45,940 nucleotides of DNA from Porticoccaceae bacterium (lineage in GTDB: Bacteria; Pseudomonadota; Gammaproteobacteria; Pseudomonadales; Porticoccaceae). A program made the translations under genes and the position numbers. The stretch lies in NCBI GenBank assembly GCA_002731695.1, contig PCCK01000044.1:1-45940 (forward strand), given 5' to 3'. Of this stretch, positions 1-9,982 are shown piece by piece (position 1 is the first letter of the stretch; the number at the start of each line of letters is the position of its first letter). The notes under the pieces were generated by a model, which was given only the letters and a program-made list of their open reading frames with translations, had not been told where the DNA came from and made no database searches.

Positions 1-2
1 AA

Positions 3-860
3 TCAGTCTACCAAGATAGATTGAAAATTTGGCGTCCTTTTCTCAACGAAAGATGATACTCCCTCTTTAAAATCCTCTCGTTTTAGACTCTCATCCATCC
101 ATAGTTTTGATTCTTCCATGGACGATCCCAGCTCCTGATTGAGATGCCGGTAGACCTGTTTTTTCATCATCATAATTGATATTGGAGCGGAGGTCTTGGC
201 GATTTCGTTAAGGTATTGTTTAGCTTCGATAGCAGATCTACCGGGCTCACAAAGACGATTAGCGTATCCAATTCGAAAGGCCTCTAAAGCATCCAGTCGT
301 TTTGATGTCCAGAGAAGGTCCAATGCGTTTGAGGGTCCGACTATGCGTGGCAGCATCCAACTAGTTCCGTGTTCGGCGATCAGTCCTCGCGGTCCAAAAG
401 AGGTAACAAATTTAGCCGTCCGGTCTACGAAACGGAGATCACAAAAGGTCGCATAACTGAATCCAAGTCCTGCGCTAGCTCCGTTGACAGCAGCTATTAG
501 CGGTTTTCGTAAGCCCAGAAAATAGGCTGGAGAAGATTGAAAGTTTGGGTCATTGTCTGGGTTGCCGGGGTCTGCTGCTAGTCTTTCGTGCGATGTCCAA
601 GTTGATTCTCCGGCCTTGCTCATCTCACTCAATGAGCCCATATCTACGCCAGAGCAGAATCCTTTACCTGCACCGGTCAGGATTGTCCCCAAAATACTTC
701 CATTTCGCTCTGAACAATCAAGTGCATGGCGGATTTCTGCCTGGGTAAGGTCGGTTAAGGCGTTTAGCTTGTTTGGTCGGTTGATTGTAATGGTTGCTAC
801 CGGGCCATCGATCTCATAAATAATTTCGTCGTATGAATGGATTTCGATTTCTGATGTCAT
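3..860 (-). CDS. enoyl-CoA hydratase/isomerase (crotonase) family protein
   Basis: Crotonase motifs ILTGAGKGFCSGVDM, AAVNGASAGLGFSYATFCDLRF, EHGTSWMLPRIVG; ATGA overlap with the upstream gene. Confidence 0.9.
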   Translation of the reverse strand: MTSEIEIHSYDEIIYEIDGPVATITINRPNKLNALTDLTQAEIRHALDCSERNGSILGTILTGAGKGFCSGVDMGSLSEMSKAGESTWTSHERLAADPGNPDNDPNFQSSPAYFLGLRKPLIAAVNGASAGLGFSYATFCDLRFVDRTAKFVTSFGPRGLIAEHGTSWMLPRIVGPSNALDLLWTSKRLDALEAFRIGYANRLCEPGRSAIEAKQYLNEIAKTSAPISIMMMKKQVYRHLNQELGSSMEESKLWMDESLKREDFKEGVSSFVEKRTPNFQSILVD

Positions 861-2053
861 CTGTGTAATCTCCGATAAGCTTCATCACCTATTTTTTTAC
901 AGATGCCAAGACCAAAATCATGGGCTGCTTTAATCGCTTCCCGAAGTGATTCATGTGTTATTGGTATCTGCATGTTGTAGGCGATCGGTTTGTTAAGTGT
1001 TGCCTCGATAAGTAGATCAAGATTATTTTGTTCTTTTGTCGATAATAAAATCTGGCCGAGATGGATTGGTAATCCTACTTGCGCAAAAAAGCTGGCTGCT
1101 TTCTCCAAGTCATTTGATTTTTCCAAGCAGAGTTGGGTCATGAGTCCCATCGCAACCATTTCACCGTGCATAAAGTTTTCGTGGACTTTAGGTATTTCTG
1201 GATAAGAGTTTCCTAAAGCGTGAGCTAGGGCAAGACCACCATTTTCGAAACCTAGACCGCTTAGGAGCGTATTTGCCTCTATAATTTTTTCAACTGCTTC
1301 ATCATTACGGTGCTCTCTAACCGCAGCTGCTGCAGCTTCACCGAACTCATATAATGTTTTTGCGCATATTTCGCCGACTGCATAAGACGCGAGAGTAGGC
1401 CGTCCTCCAGTAGCGGTGATTGTCTTGGGGTTTGCAAGGCATATGATAGCCTCATACCAAGTGGCGAGTGCATCACCCATGCCCGAGACGAGGTACCGTT
1501 CTCCGGCGTCGACTATTATATTGGTATCCACTATTACCATTGCGGGATGTTGTGGATAAAATTCGATATTTTCTAGAATACCCGTTTCGGAATAGATGGC
1601 AGACAAGGCGGAGCACGGCGCGTCCGTTGAAGCTATAGTAGGGACGATTATTGTGGGTATATTTAACCGAAAGGCAATAGCCCTGCCCGCATCAATTAGC
1701 TTCCCTCCGCCCGAGGCGATGATACAGCTGATGTCGACTCCATTCAAGGCATCTACTTGGGAGTTGATCTCAGTGAGCGAACACTCTCCCCCGAATATGA
1801 GAGGGACTGTAGTTATTCCAGAATTTCCTAGTCTGGTAGATATTTTTGTTCCTACTGCGCTATGACCTCGTTTTGATGCTAGCAATCCCGCGCTTGTAGT
1901 TTTTAGAAGAGAGAGATAGTGCCCGATATCCTCTATCACCCCTGGACCTTGTATATATCGCTGAGCTACTGCGAGTATTCGCGGGGGGGTCTCTCTTTTT
2001 CGGATAAAGAATTGTCTCGGCAAGTAAGGTTTTTCTGTCATATGAAGGCTCAT
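857..2053 (-). CDS. iron-containing alcohol dehydrogenase, glycerol dehydrogenase (GldA)-like
   Basis: IIASGGGKLIDAGRAIAFRLNIPTIIVPTIASTDAPCSALSAIYS, GGLALAHALGNSY, HGEMVAMG motifs. Confidence 0.85.
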   Translation of the reverse strand: MSLHMTEKPYLPRQFFIRKRETPPRILAVAQRYIQGPGVIEDIGHYLSLLKTTSAGLLASKRGHSAVGTKISTRLGNSGITTVPLIFGGECSLTEINSQVDALNGVDISCIIASGGGKLIDAGRAIAFRLNIPTIIVPTIASTDAPCSALSAIYSETGILENIEFYPQHPAMVIVDTNIIVDAGERYLVSGMGDALATWYEAIICLANPKTITATGGRPTLASYAVGEICAKTLYEFGEAAAAAVREHRNDEAVEKIIEANTLLSGLGFENGGLALAHALGNSYPEIPKVHENFMHGEMVAMGLMTQLCLEKSNDLEKAASFFAQVGLPIHLGQILLSTKEQNNLDLLIEATLNKPIAYNMQIPITHESLREAIKAAHDFGLGICKKIGDEAYRRLHR

Positions 2054-2119
2054 CCGTGATCAGTTGTCTTAGCGGGTCGCTACAAAACCGGAGCTAGATC
2101 AATTAAGTTTTAGTGTTAC

Positions 2120-2131
2120 CATTTCGAAATG
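2120..2131. promoter_or_regulatory. 12-bp perfect palindrome between the divergent gldA-like and acyl-CoA synthetase genes
   Basis: CATTTCGAAATG; lies upstream of the preferred ATG at 2177. Confidence 0.3.
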
Positions 2132-2176
2132 TTAGCAGAGACCACTCATCCCAAAACATTGGAGCAAAAAACTAAC

Positions 2177-3856
2177 ATGACTCGACAGGAAGCAATAGAG
2201 AAATTATGCGCACCAGGTAAGCCGTTCGAGCTCAAGTTCACCCAAATAAGAGGTAAACATTACAAGGTTTTTTCTAATGCACCTCAGACCTTGCGTGATT
2301 TATATGAGGAAACACGGAGCGATTTAGAGTACCTCGTTTTTGAAGGCGAGCGGATGACCTTCGATCAGGTATATCGCCAATCAAGTGCTCTCGGGAGTTC
2401 ATTGGTAAGTGACTTTGGGGTTGCTCAAGGGGACAGGGTGGCCATTGCAATGAGAAATTATCCCGAATGGGTGGTGATATTTTTCGCGGTTACCTCGATA
2501 GGCGCTATTGCAGTCTCTATGAATGCACATTGGAGTGCGCAGGAGCTTTCTTATGGATTAGAGGATTGTGGTGCTAAGTTAATCTTCGTTGATCAAGAGC
2601 GCTTACATCGCCTGTCGTCTAGCTCCTCGTTTTTTTTGCATGTAGGGATTATTAGAGTACGTGCTGAAGAGAATATAAATATTCGTTCTACAGAGTATCA
2701 GAAAATAGTAAGCGCTCACATTAATAAGGAATTACCTTTCGTCCAGATTGGTGCGGATGATGACGCTACCCTCATCTACACGTCCGGCTCAACCGGAAGA
2801 CCAAAGGGTGCGGTGTCCAGTCATCGAAGTATTATTAATGCTTTATTATCGTGGGAGCTAGATGTCGCAGTACGCTCCTTCTTGGGACAGTATGAACAAC
2901 CTAAGCTGTCTTATCAGGAATCATTTTTATTATCGGTACCTCTTTTCCATGTGTCAGGCTCTCATGTAGGAATGCTTGCTAGTCTTCGAGCTCAAAGGAG
3001 ACTTATTCTGATGTACAAATGGGATGCCGATACTGCAATGGATTTGATAGAACGAGAACGTGTTACTGTTTTTACCGCGGCGCCAGCGATTACAGGCGAC
3101 CTTATTCAAGCTACATTGCATCAAAATCGGGACTTGTCAGGCCTTTTGGTGGTCGGTGGGGGGGGTGCTTCTAGGGCGCCAGAGCAAGTCCGTAAAATTA
3201 GTCTGCTCGCCGAAAATGTCGTTCCATCAACGGGTTGGGGGATGACTGAGACTAATGCGATTGGCACGGGTATCCTAGGAAAAACCTATCTTGATCGGCC
3301 CTCAAGTGGTGGACAATGTGCTGCGATCCTTGAGTTGCGGGTAGTAGATGCACATGGTAATGCGCTAGGTCCTGATTCAAGAGGAGAGCTTCAGGTTCGG
3401 GGTACGTCAATGTTTAGGTGCTATTGGAACCGGCCGGAGGAGAATATAACGGCTTTCGATGGGGACTGGTTCAGAACTGGAGACATAGCGTTAATTGATC
3501 GGGAGGGATTTGTATTTATTGTGGATCGAGTCAAGGATATTATTATCCGTGGTGGGGAGAACATTGCGTGTATAGCGGTGGAGGACGCTTTGGTAGAACA
3601 TGCTGATGTAATTGAGGCATGTGTTTATGCCGTGCCAGATGATCGGCTGGGTGAGGATGTCGGTGCCACTATATATGTGAGTAAGGAGATTGAAATCAGA
3701 AAATTGGAAAAATTTCTTCAGATTAGATTAGCGAGTTTTGAGATTCCTGCATATGTGAGACAACAAATGACACCTCTCCCAAGGGGCGCATCTGGGAAAA
3801 TATTTAAACGAGCTCTTAGAGCCGAAGCAATCTCCAAGCTACTCGAGGCCCCATGA
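2177..3856 (+). CDS. AMP-dependent acyl-CoA synthetase/ligase
   Basis: ATLIYTSGSTGRPKGAVSSHR, GWGMTETNA, FRTGDIALIDREGF, DRVKDIIIRGGENI motifs. The ORF opens at 2129; an internal ATG at 2177 preceded by GGAG is the likelier start. Confidence 0.9.
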   Translation: MTRQEAIEKLCAPGKPFELKFTQIRGKHYKVFSNAPQTLRDLYEETRSDLEYLVFEGERMTFDQVYRQSSALGSSLVSDFGVAQGDRVAIAMRNYPEWVVIFFAVTSIGAIAVSMNAHWSAQELSYGLEDCGAKLIFVDQERLHRLSSSSSFFLHVGIIRVRAEENINIRSTEYQKIVSAHINKELPFVQIGADDDATLIYTSGSTGRPKGAVSSHRSIINALLSWELDVAVRSFLGQYEQPKLSYQESFLLSVPLFHVSGSHVGMLASLRAQRRLILMYKWDADTAMDLIERERVTVFTAAPAITGDLIQATLHQNRDLSGLLVVGGGGASRAPEQVRKISLLAENVVPSTGWGMTETNAIGTGILGKTYLDRPSSGGQCAAILELRVVDAHGNALGPDSRGELQVRGTSMFRCYWNRPEENITAFDGDWFRTGDIALIDREGFVFIVDRVKDIIIRGGENIACIAVEDALVEHADVIEACVYAVPDDRLGEDVGATIYVSKEIEIRKLEKFLQIRLASFEIPAYVRQQMTPLPRGASGKIFKRALRAEAISKLLEAP

Positions 3857-3879
3857 TTCAGTAGCAGGTAATTTTTTTT

Positions 3880-4507
3880 TTATCTCACCCCTTTGCAACC
3901 TCTAACTTTCTGCCTTACCATCCGGATCCTTGGAATTATTTTGATCGTTTTGGTTTTTGGAATTTGTGCGCGCACACTATCAAGGAAGAGGTCGAGTTTG
4001 CGTTGTAAGAGATCATCCGCTCTCGCTAGTGGATCCTTAGATGGATTGTATCCAAGGAGTCGATTTTATTTTGCAACTCTTGTAGTGATGTGTCTTTTAT
4101 ATATCGCTTACATATCTAGGTCTTGCCTTTCGGACACAGTAATTGCATATTTGTCTAATGCTGGGGTGAGGACAAATTTTAATGATTCCGGGGTTTCGAT
4201 CAACAATGTCGGTAAGGTGAAGCGCCGCGGGGGACCTTCCAGTTTGTAATGAGGCTCTCGATGGAGATCAGTTGGGGTTTACGGCATATGCCATTATAAA
4301 TCGCATCCCAGATGCGGCGAGCCTCTCGATTTTAGGCGTTTTGAAAAAGTCACTTCGAGATTGCGGTACGCTTGGGTCATAGTTGACAGAAGTTGTCCCC
4401 CAACCTTGGTCGTCCGAGAGGATGAGTACAAAGTTTAGGAATTGCCCGGTAGCCCACAAATTGCCTACAAAAAAGCAGCCACTCACAAAAAAAAGGCACG
4501 AGACCAC
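3880..4507 (-). pseudogene. degraded type I sulfatase (signal peptide and N-terminus intact; TGA at the catalytic Cys position; frameshift; C-terminal remnant)
   Basis: Minus-strand translation: MVSCLFFVSGCFF...NFVLILSDDQGWGTT...KTPKIERLAASGMRFIMAYAVNPN [TGA 4270-4268] SPSRASLQTGRSPAALHLTDIVDRNPG, then a change of frame near 4188 (..LKFVLTPALDKYAITVSE..), two more in-frame stops, and a C-terminus-like stretch LLQRKLDLFLDSVRAQIPKTK. Confidence 0.8.
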
Positions 4508-4563
4508 ACACTTTTCCTGTGTGTGTCGATATCACCTGACCACCTCATGAAAGAACTAAGTTA

Positions 4564-6231
4564 TCATTGCAACACAGTTATTTCAGAGAGCCTAATCTCT
4601 TCTTCCCATCTTGCCATAGCTTTTTTTCGTTGCGCTTCTAAACCGGGAATGAGTTCTCTGCCGGCGGGCAGGACTTTACCCTCGGGATAATCGGCCCCGA
4701 ATGCGCTCCGGCTAACAGATAAGCTCCATTGATCATATGCGTCTCTAAGACGTTTAGCCACCTCAGGATACAGTTCTATCAGGTTTTGCTGTTCGCTCGG
4801 GTCTCCAATAACGTTATATAATTCAAAGGATTTAGTAACCCATGCCCCGTCTACTGTTTCTGCATTTTGTATGAGCTTCCAGTCGTTATCCAACCACATT
4901 CTCCCTTGGTTGGCCCTAAATCCCATGGGTTTATCTCTTCTTCTGGGTTCGTTTTCAAAAACTTGCGCTAGCGATATACCGTCGTGAACTTCATTGATGG
5001 ATTGTGGATCAAGGTTTGCGATATCAATCAATGTGGGAAAGATATCGACAGTCCCTGATGGGAAGTTTGATACTCTCGGCTTTATACCAGCCGGCCACTC
5101 AATTACCGTTGGTACGCGAAGACCTCCCTCATAAAAGTCTTTCTTGAATCCGCGGAGGTGTCCCGTACTATCAGGATCCACACCCCTATAACATCCATGT
5201 AGTGTCCGCGCCTGGAGACTCGTCAGATCTGGATCAATCTCGTCACTGCAGTTAGAGGGGTACTCCACGGTTACGCCGATATTTGGACCTTTTATAGAAG
5301 CATCTTTTGCTTTCATTTTTGTCTCTGGCAAAACTTTAGCATCAATATTGGCGGTTCCACCGTTATCGCTGGTGAACCAGATTAGCGTATTTTCTGCGAT
5401 CCTAAGGTCTCTTAGGCCTCGCTTAAGGCTACCAATTGATCGATCCATTGCAACGATTTCGCCATGCATGTTGGCTGATGTGCGGTCAACTTTTCCTAAA
5501 AAGGGTGCTATATCGGAATCAGAAGCTGTCCAAGGGCCGTGGGGTGCAGAATACCAGATGACTATAAAGAACGGTTCACCCTCGTCAAGCTCGTTCTCAA
5601 TAAATTTTATGGCCTCAGAGACGATAACCTCAGAGCCATCCCCAACAAACTGCTCTCTTTTCCCGTTTCGGCTTAACTCGAATGTTCCACCATCAACTTT
5701 GTGTTTATCGAAGCCGGTGTGATTACTCAGCCAATAATCGAACCCCAGCTCTCCCGGATTATGTGGGTCAGATCCGGGTAGTGGATGGGTGGTATCATCA
5801 TTGGCTTGACCATTGAGGTGCCACTTTCCGAAGTGGGCCGTTACATAGCCAGCATTTCTGAAGGCCGTGGAGAGCGTCTTTTCCTGTTTGTTGATGTAAC
5901 TTCCAACTCGGAAAGCACCCGTTCGGTCGTTTGTTCTGCCGGTCAATACAGAGGCTCTAGTTGGTGTGCAGCTTGGTGCTCCCGCATAAAACCGGTCCAT
6001 CCTGAGACCATTACGAGCCATAGCATCAAGGTTAGGTGTCTTCATGAGAGGGTGACCGTAGTACCCCGTTTGGGCCCAGCCCATGTCATCGGCCATCAGG
6101 AGGATCACGTTGGGTTTCGTTTTGGCGACTTCACAGCTCGAAACTGCGAGCATGCAGCAGATCAAAATAACTGCTAGGGTGGCCGCTTCAAAAGCTGATC
6201 TTTTTATTAATAAGTTATTTTTAACTTTCAT
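4564..6231 (-). CDS. sulfatase (arylsulfatase-type, predicted lipoprotein)
   Basis: KPNVILLMADDMGWAQTGYYGHPLMKTPNLDAMARNGLRMDRFYAGAPSCTPTRASVLTGR with C-T-P-T-R formylglycine motif; lipobox LAVSSC. The ORF extends to a TTG at 6267; ATG at 6231 preferred. Confidence 0.93.
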   Translation of the reverse strand: MKVKNNLLIKRSAFEAATLAVILICCMLAVSSCEVAKTKPNVILLMADDMGWAQTGYYGHPLMKTPNLDAMARNGLRMDRFYAGAPSCTPTRASVLTGRTNDRTGAFRVGSYINKQEKTLSTAFRNAGYVTAHFGKWHLNGQANDDTTHPLPGSDPHNPGELGFDYWLSNHTGFDKHKVDGGTFELSRNGKREQFVGDGSEVIVSEAIKFIENELDEGEPFFIVIWYSAPHGPWTASDSDIAPFLGKVDRTSANMHGEIVAMDRSIGSLKRGLRDLRIAENTLIWFTSDNGGTANIDAKVLPETKMKAKDASIKGPNIGVTVEYPSNCSDEIDPDLTSLQARTLHGCYRGVDPDSTGHLRGFKKDFYEGGLRVPTVIEWPAGIKPRVSNFPSGTVDIFPTLIDIANLDPQSINEVHDGISLAQVFENEPRRRDKPMGFRANQGRMWLDNDWKLIQNAETVDGAWVTKSFELYNVIGDPSEQQNLIELYPEVAKRLRDAYDQWSLSVSRSAFGADYPEGKVLPAGRELIPGLEAQRKKAMARWEEEIRLSEITVLQ

Positions 6232-6329
6232 AAGGTGTCCAGCCCTTTTTTCTTTTAAGACTATCAATCTTGCGGTGAAGCGGATAGCAGGTCTGTTAGA
6301 CTATTTCACCCATAAACTAGTGTGAAGTA

Positions 6330-7214
6330 CTACCCGAGAACCGGAAGCAAATCGGCCCTGTAGGGGATAGAATCGGCGGCGCCGGCCTTCTTGATGCAGT
6401 GAGAAGCTGCAGTGCATGCAAGCTCCAAGGCGCTGTGGATATTATTCTCTCGACAAACTTCGGCTAAAAAGTATCCAATGAACGTATCACCTGCCCCTGT
6501 AGTGTCGAGTGCGTCGGTCGGTATCGCATCAATAAAAATTTGTTGTTTTGCATCCTGATAGATAGCTCCACGAGGACCTAGGGTAAGCACTATTTTGCTG
6601 TTGGGAAATTGTTTTCGAAGTCGTTTTAGCATCTCATCTGGGTCACCATATCCAGCCATTGCCTCCGCCTCGGACCGATTTAAGATAAAGTAGTCCACGT
6701 TTTGGAGTGGATAATTCATTACTTCCGTGGACATTGGAGCTGGATTGAAAAATATCTGACATTTCATTCTGGTGCCCTGTTCGATAATTTCAGCGATACC
6801 ATTAATCTCATTTTGCATCAGAAGGATATCTCCCTCCGATATATGTTCAAAAACCCCTGAGATGCTGTCGGCATTATTTTTCTGATTTGCACCACCATAT
6901 AGTAGTATGGAGTTTTCACCCTTTGAGTCGACCTCGATTATGGCGTGTCCACTCAAACCGTCTACTCGCTCAACAAATGATGTATTCACGTCATTTTCCT
7001 CAAGCGCCTGTTGAAGAACATCACCATCCTTACCAATACACCCAACATGGCTTACATTGGCGCCCGCCCGAGCGAGTGCTATCGACTGATTTAGTCCCTT
7101 ACCGCCAACAAACATTTGATAGTCGTGACTCGCTAATGTCTCGCCCGGCTTCACAAGGTGTGAGACTCGATAAACATGGTCGATGTTAAGGGAGCCGAAA
7201 TTGAAAATCTTCAA
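6330..7214 (-). CDS. ribokinase (PfkB family)
   Basis: GGKGLNQSIALARAGA, NRSEAEAMAGYG, DTTGAGDTFIGYFLAE motifs. Confidence 0.9.
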   Translation of the reverse strand: MKIFNFGSLNIDHVYRVSHLVKPGETLASHDYQMFVGGKGLNQSIALARAGANVSHVGCIGKDGDVLQQALEENDVNTSFVERVDGLSGHAIIEVDSKGENSILLYGGANQKNNADSISGVFEHISEGDILLMQNEINGIAEIIEQGTRMKCQIFFNPAPMSTEVMNYPLQNVDYFILNRSEAEAMAGYGDPDEMLKRLRKQFPNSKIVLTLGPRGAIYQDAKQQIFIDAIPTDALDTTGAGDTFIGYFLAEVCRENNIHSALELACTAASHCIKKAGAADSIPYRADLLPVLG

Positions 7215-8293
7215 AACGAAGTATTTGTGTTGTAACGATCGATAGCTACGACCGCTGCGTCGAGTGACATGGTAATTCGGGCTCGAAGTTCTTCGAGGTC
7301 TATACCCTTGGTGCTTTTTTTTCCTTCAAGATATCGGGCATAAACTCCATGGACTATTGCGGCTGATTTCCAGTGGTTGAAACCGATATAAAAATCCAAC
7401 TTATTTACCCTTAGATTAGTCCTCTCTGCATAGCGGCTCGCTAGGGAACTCCTCGCGGGGAATCCTCCTGCGGATGTTGGGGCTGCCGGACTTGCTGCGA
7501 TATCTTCGACCGTCTCTGGCCAGCTTTTTAGTGTGTATGCGAGATCTGCTAGCGGGTCTCCGAGTGTAGATATTTCCCAGTCGAGTACTGCCGAGATGGT
7601 TGATTCAGCTCCTACAAGGCAGTTGTGGAACCCATAGTCACCATGCACCACTCTGGCAGTGCCCTGTGCAGGAGCATTTTCGATAATATATTCTTTTAAT
7701 TCATGGGCTCTAGGATCGTCATACTTGGCGGGTTCGATAGACGATAACCATGACCTGTACCAGCTTTTAACTTGGCGACCGATATAGTCTTCTTTTTTCG
7801 ATAGAGAGCCAAGACCAATCTCGTCTGGATCAAGAGCATGAAGATCCGCGAGTGTATCGATAAAAGAATTGGCAAGAATCTCTCTTCTATCTAAAGGAAC
7901 CCACTCGCTTGTTTCTTGCGCGGTGGTTAGTGCCCGCCCGTCTGAAAAGCCCATTACATAAAAGATCGCTCCTGTGATGTCCATGTTGTGGCAAATACCA
8001 AAGGCTTTGGGAACAGGAAATCCTACAGGACCTAGGCCGGAGATTAAGGCCCACTCCCGACTCATGTCATGGGCTTTGGGTAGGAGTGTTCCTTTAGGGG
8101 GTCTTCGTACCACTACTTTCTTATTATTTTTATCACTCAAAAGATAGGTCAGGTTTGAGTGTCCGCCTTCAAGGCGTTTCCATTCGAAGGGAGGTAGAAG
8201 GCCAGAAATATTTTGTTCTATCCAGCTCTCCACGGCGGGAATGTCATAGCCCTCGGCTTGTCTTTCTGCTGGGTTATTGGATTGCTTGGACAT
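7211..8293 (-). CDS. phosphotransferase family protein (APH fold; ACAD10/11 kinase-domain / LvaA-like)
   Basis: VVHGDYGFHNCL...AVLDWEISTLGDPLADLAY, VVRRPPKGTLLPKAHDMSREW; ATGA overlap with ribokinase. Confidence 0.88.
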   Translation of the reverse strand: MSKQSNNPAERQAEGYDIPAVESWIEQNISGLLPPFEWKRLEGGHSNLTYLLSDKNNKKVVVRRPPKGTLLPKAHDMSREWALISGLGPVGFPVPKAFGICHNMDITGAIFYVMGFSDGRALTTAQETSEWVPLDRREILANSFIDTLADLHALDPDEIGLGSLSKKEDYIGRQVKSWYRSWLSSIEPAKYDDPRAHELKEYIIENAPAQGTARVVHGDYGFHNCLVGAESTISAVLDWEISTLGDPLADLAYTLKSWPETVEDIAASPAAPTSAGGFPARSSLASRYAERTNLRVNKLDFYIGFNHWKSAAIVHGVYARYLEGKKSTKGIDLEELRARITMSLDAAVVAIDRYNTNTSF

Positions 8294-9982
8294 TTAGCTT
8301 GTGTACTCCGCTCTGATTGTCAGTTGGTCAATTTTTTCTGATGCACCGCGTGGAAGAGGTTGGTCGCGGAGCCAAATTTTAGTGGGAATCTTATAGTCGG
8401 CAAGGTATTGGCGCAAAAAAGAACGCAATTCTTCTTCGGACGTTTTTGTGCTATCAGAAATAAAAACCGCGGCTCCAACAGTTTCGCCTAAACGATCGTC
8501 CGCCACCGGAAAAACGCATACCTCGACGACATCTGGATGATAATGAAGAACCGTCTGCACCTCAGCACATGAGATATTTTCCCCCCCTCTTATAATGATG
8601 TTTTTCTTTCTGTCAACAATATAAATGATGCCCTCTTCGTCGATCTTAGCGAGATCACCGGTGGAGAGCCACCCATCTCTGAGTGTCTGTGCTGTATCTT
8701 CGGGTCGATTTAGATAGCACCGCATGTTTGCAGGGCTTTTTAATAGCAATTCACCTACCTGACCAACCGGAACCTGTTCATACTGTTCATCTACGACCTT
8801 GATTTCGAGCAGGGGTGGTGTTGGTCTTCCTGCAGCTAGGGGATTATCGAGATATGCTGCGCCTCGCATTGTGATACCTAGCCCGCCTGATTCTGTAAGG
8901 CCATAGGTAGTTCCTGTGAGGATATGTGGAACCGCTTTCACAACTTTGGCGGGATGTTGTTCTGGGCGCTGAGCTCCTCCGGTGTCAAGGAATCGGAGCG
9001 ATTGGATGTTTGCCCCAGTTTCAGTTGCTGCATCGATGAGTTCGTCAGCCATCGTAGGTACACCCACTACTCGCGAGATTTTCTCTTTTTCGACAAGCTT
9101 CGCAGCACGAACCGGATCCCATTTGTGGAGGATTATGAGCTTTATTCCCGTGCTTAATGCCAAAAAAAATGGAAGTGTGCCAGATACATGGAAGAAAGGT
9201 GTAGCTACAAGTACGCCGCCTTGGTACAGATTCCCTGTCTCGTCAATCATCGGCGCCGGCCTGACTCCCAATATGTCCTGCACATGCAGACCGAAGAACC
9301 AGGAGTGGATAGTTGAGGCTATATTGCGATGTGTGAGCACAACACCTTTGGGGTAGCCGGTTGAGCCAGAGGTGTATAGCACGATAAAGTCATCGTCTTT
9401 GTCAATTGTGACCTTAGCGGCTAGGTTTTCGCTTTTCCCCGCCAGTTGGTCCCAAAAAACTTGAGCTTTGTTGGTTTTTGCATCCCGAACCTCAACCAGT
9501 TTTATGCCAAAGTCGGAAGCGAAAGATCTAATCTTTTCACTTCTTGCCTCATCGACGAAGGCTAGCGATGCACCGCAGTCCAGGAAGCCATATTTAAGCT
9601 CTTTTTCTGTCCACCAGCTATTCAGGCAAACCGTAAGTGCTCCCACAGAGGCAAGTGCCATCATGAGCATCGGATATTCTGGTGTATTTCGCATTACAAG
9701 GGCGACGGGATCGCCGCGCCTGATCCCATAGGTTGTTATGAGAACATCCGCAATTCTGCTGGTGATATTGTGTACTTCTTTAAATGTATATCGTTCGTCC
9801 TGATAGACAAGGAATTCGGCATCCTCATATGTGAGGCATAAGTCGAGGACTTCTCGGAGATCATGCGGGGCATTTGTAAAGGTTTTGAACGTTGCCTCTC
9901 TTATTATTTGATCCTCTACCGCATATTTTTCCTCGGTGTCGATTACGCGCTGGATAACCTCAGCGAGGGATCTAGGTGTCAT
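8294..9982 (-). CDS. AMP-dependent acyl-CoA synthetase/ligase
   Basis: FIVLYTSGSTGYPKGVVLTHRN, TTYGLTESGG, LSTGDLAKIDEEGIIYIVDRKKNIIIRGGENISC. Confidence 0.93.
   Translation of the reverse strand: MTPRSLAEVIQRVIDTEEKYAVEDQIIREATFKTFTNAPHDLREVLDLCLTYEDAEFLVYQDERYTFKEVHNITSRIADVLITTYGIRRGDPVALVMRNTPEYPMLMMALASVGALTVCLNSWWTEKELKYGFLDCGASLAFVDEARSEKIRSFASDFGIKLVEVRDAKTNKAQVFWDQLAGKSENLAAKVTIDKDDDFIVLYTSGSTGYPKGVVLTHRNIASTIHSWFFGLHVQDILGVRPAPMIDETGNLYQGGVLVATPFFHVSGTLPFFLALSTGIKLIILHKWDPVRAAKLVEKEKISRVVGVPTMADELIDAATETGANIQSLRFLDTGGAQRPEQHPAKVVKAVPHILTGTTYGLTESGGLGITMRGAAYLDNPLAAGRPTPPLLEIKVVDEQYEQVPVGQVGELLLKSPANMRCYLNRPEDTAQTLRDGWLSTGDLAKIDEEGIIYIVDRKKNIIIRGGENISCAEVQTVLHYHPDVVEVCVFPVADDRLGETVGAAVFISDSTKTSEEELRSFLRQYLADYKIPTKIWLRDQPLPRGASEKIDQLTIRAEYTS

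Noticed and set aside
1551-1559. Exact DnaA box TGTGGATAA
   Set aside because: Single copy inside a CDS; chance expectation for a 9-mer on both strands of 46 kb is not negligible.
4200-4270. Selenocysteine insertion at the sulfatase TGA as a functional reading
   Set aside because: No convincing SECIS-like hairpin just downstream, and the frame is broken about 80 nt later with more stops; decay is the simpler reading. Kept only as a check within the finding.
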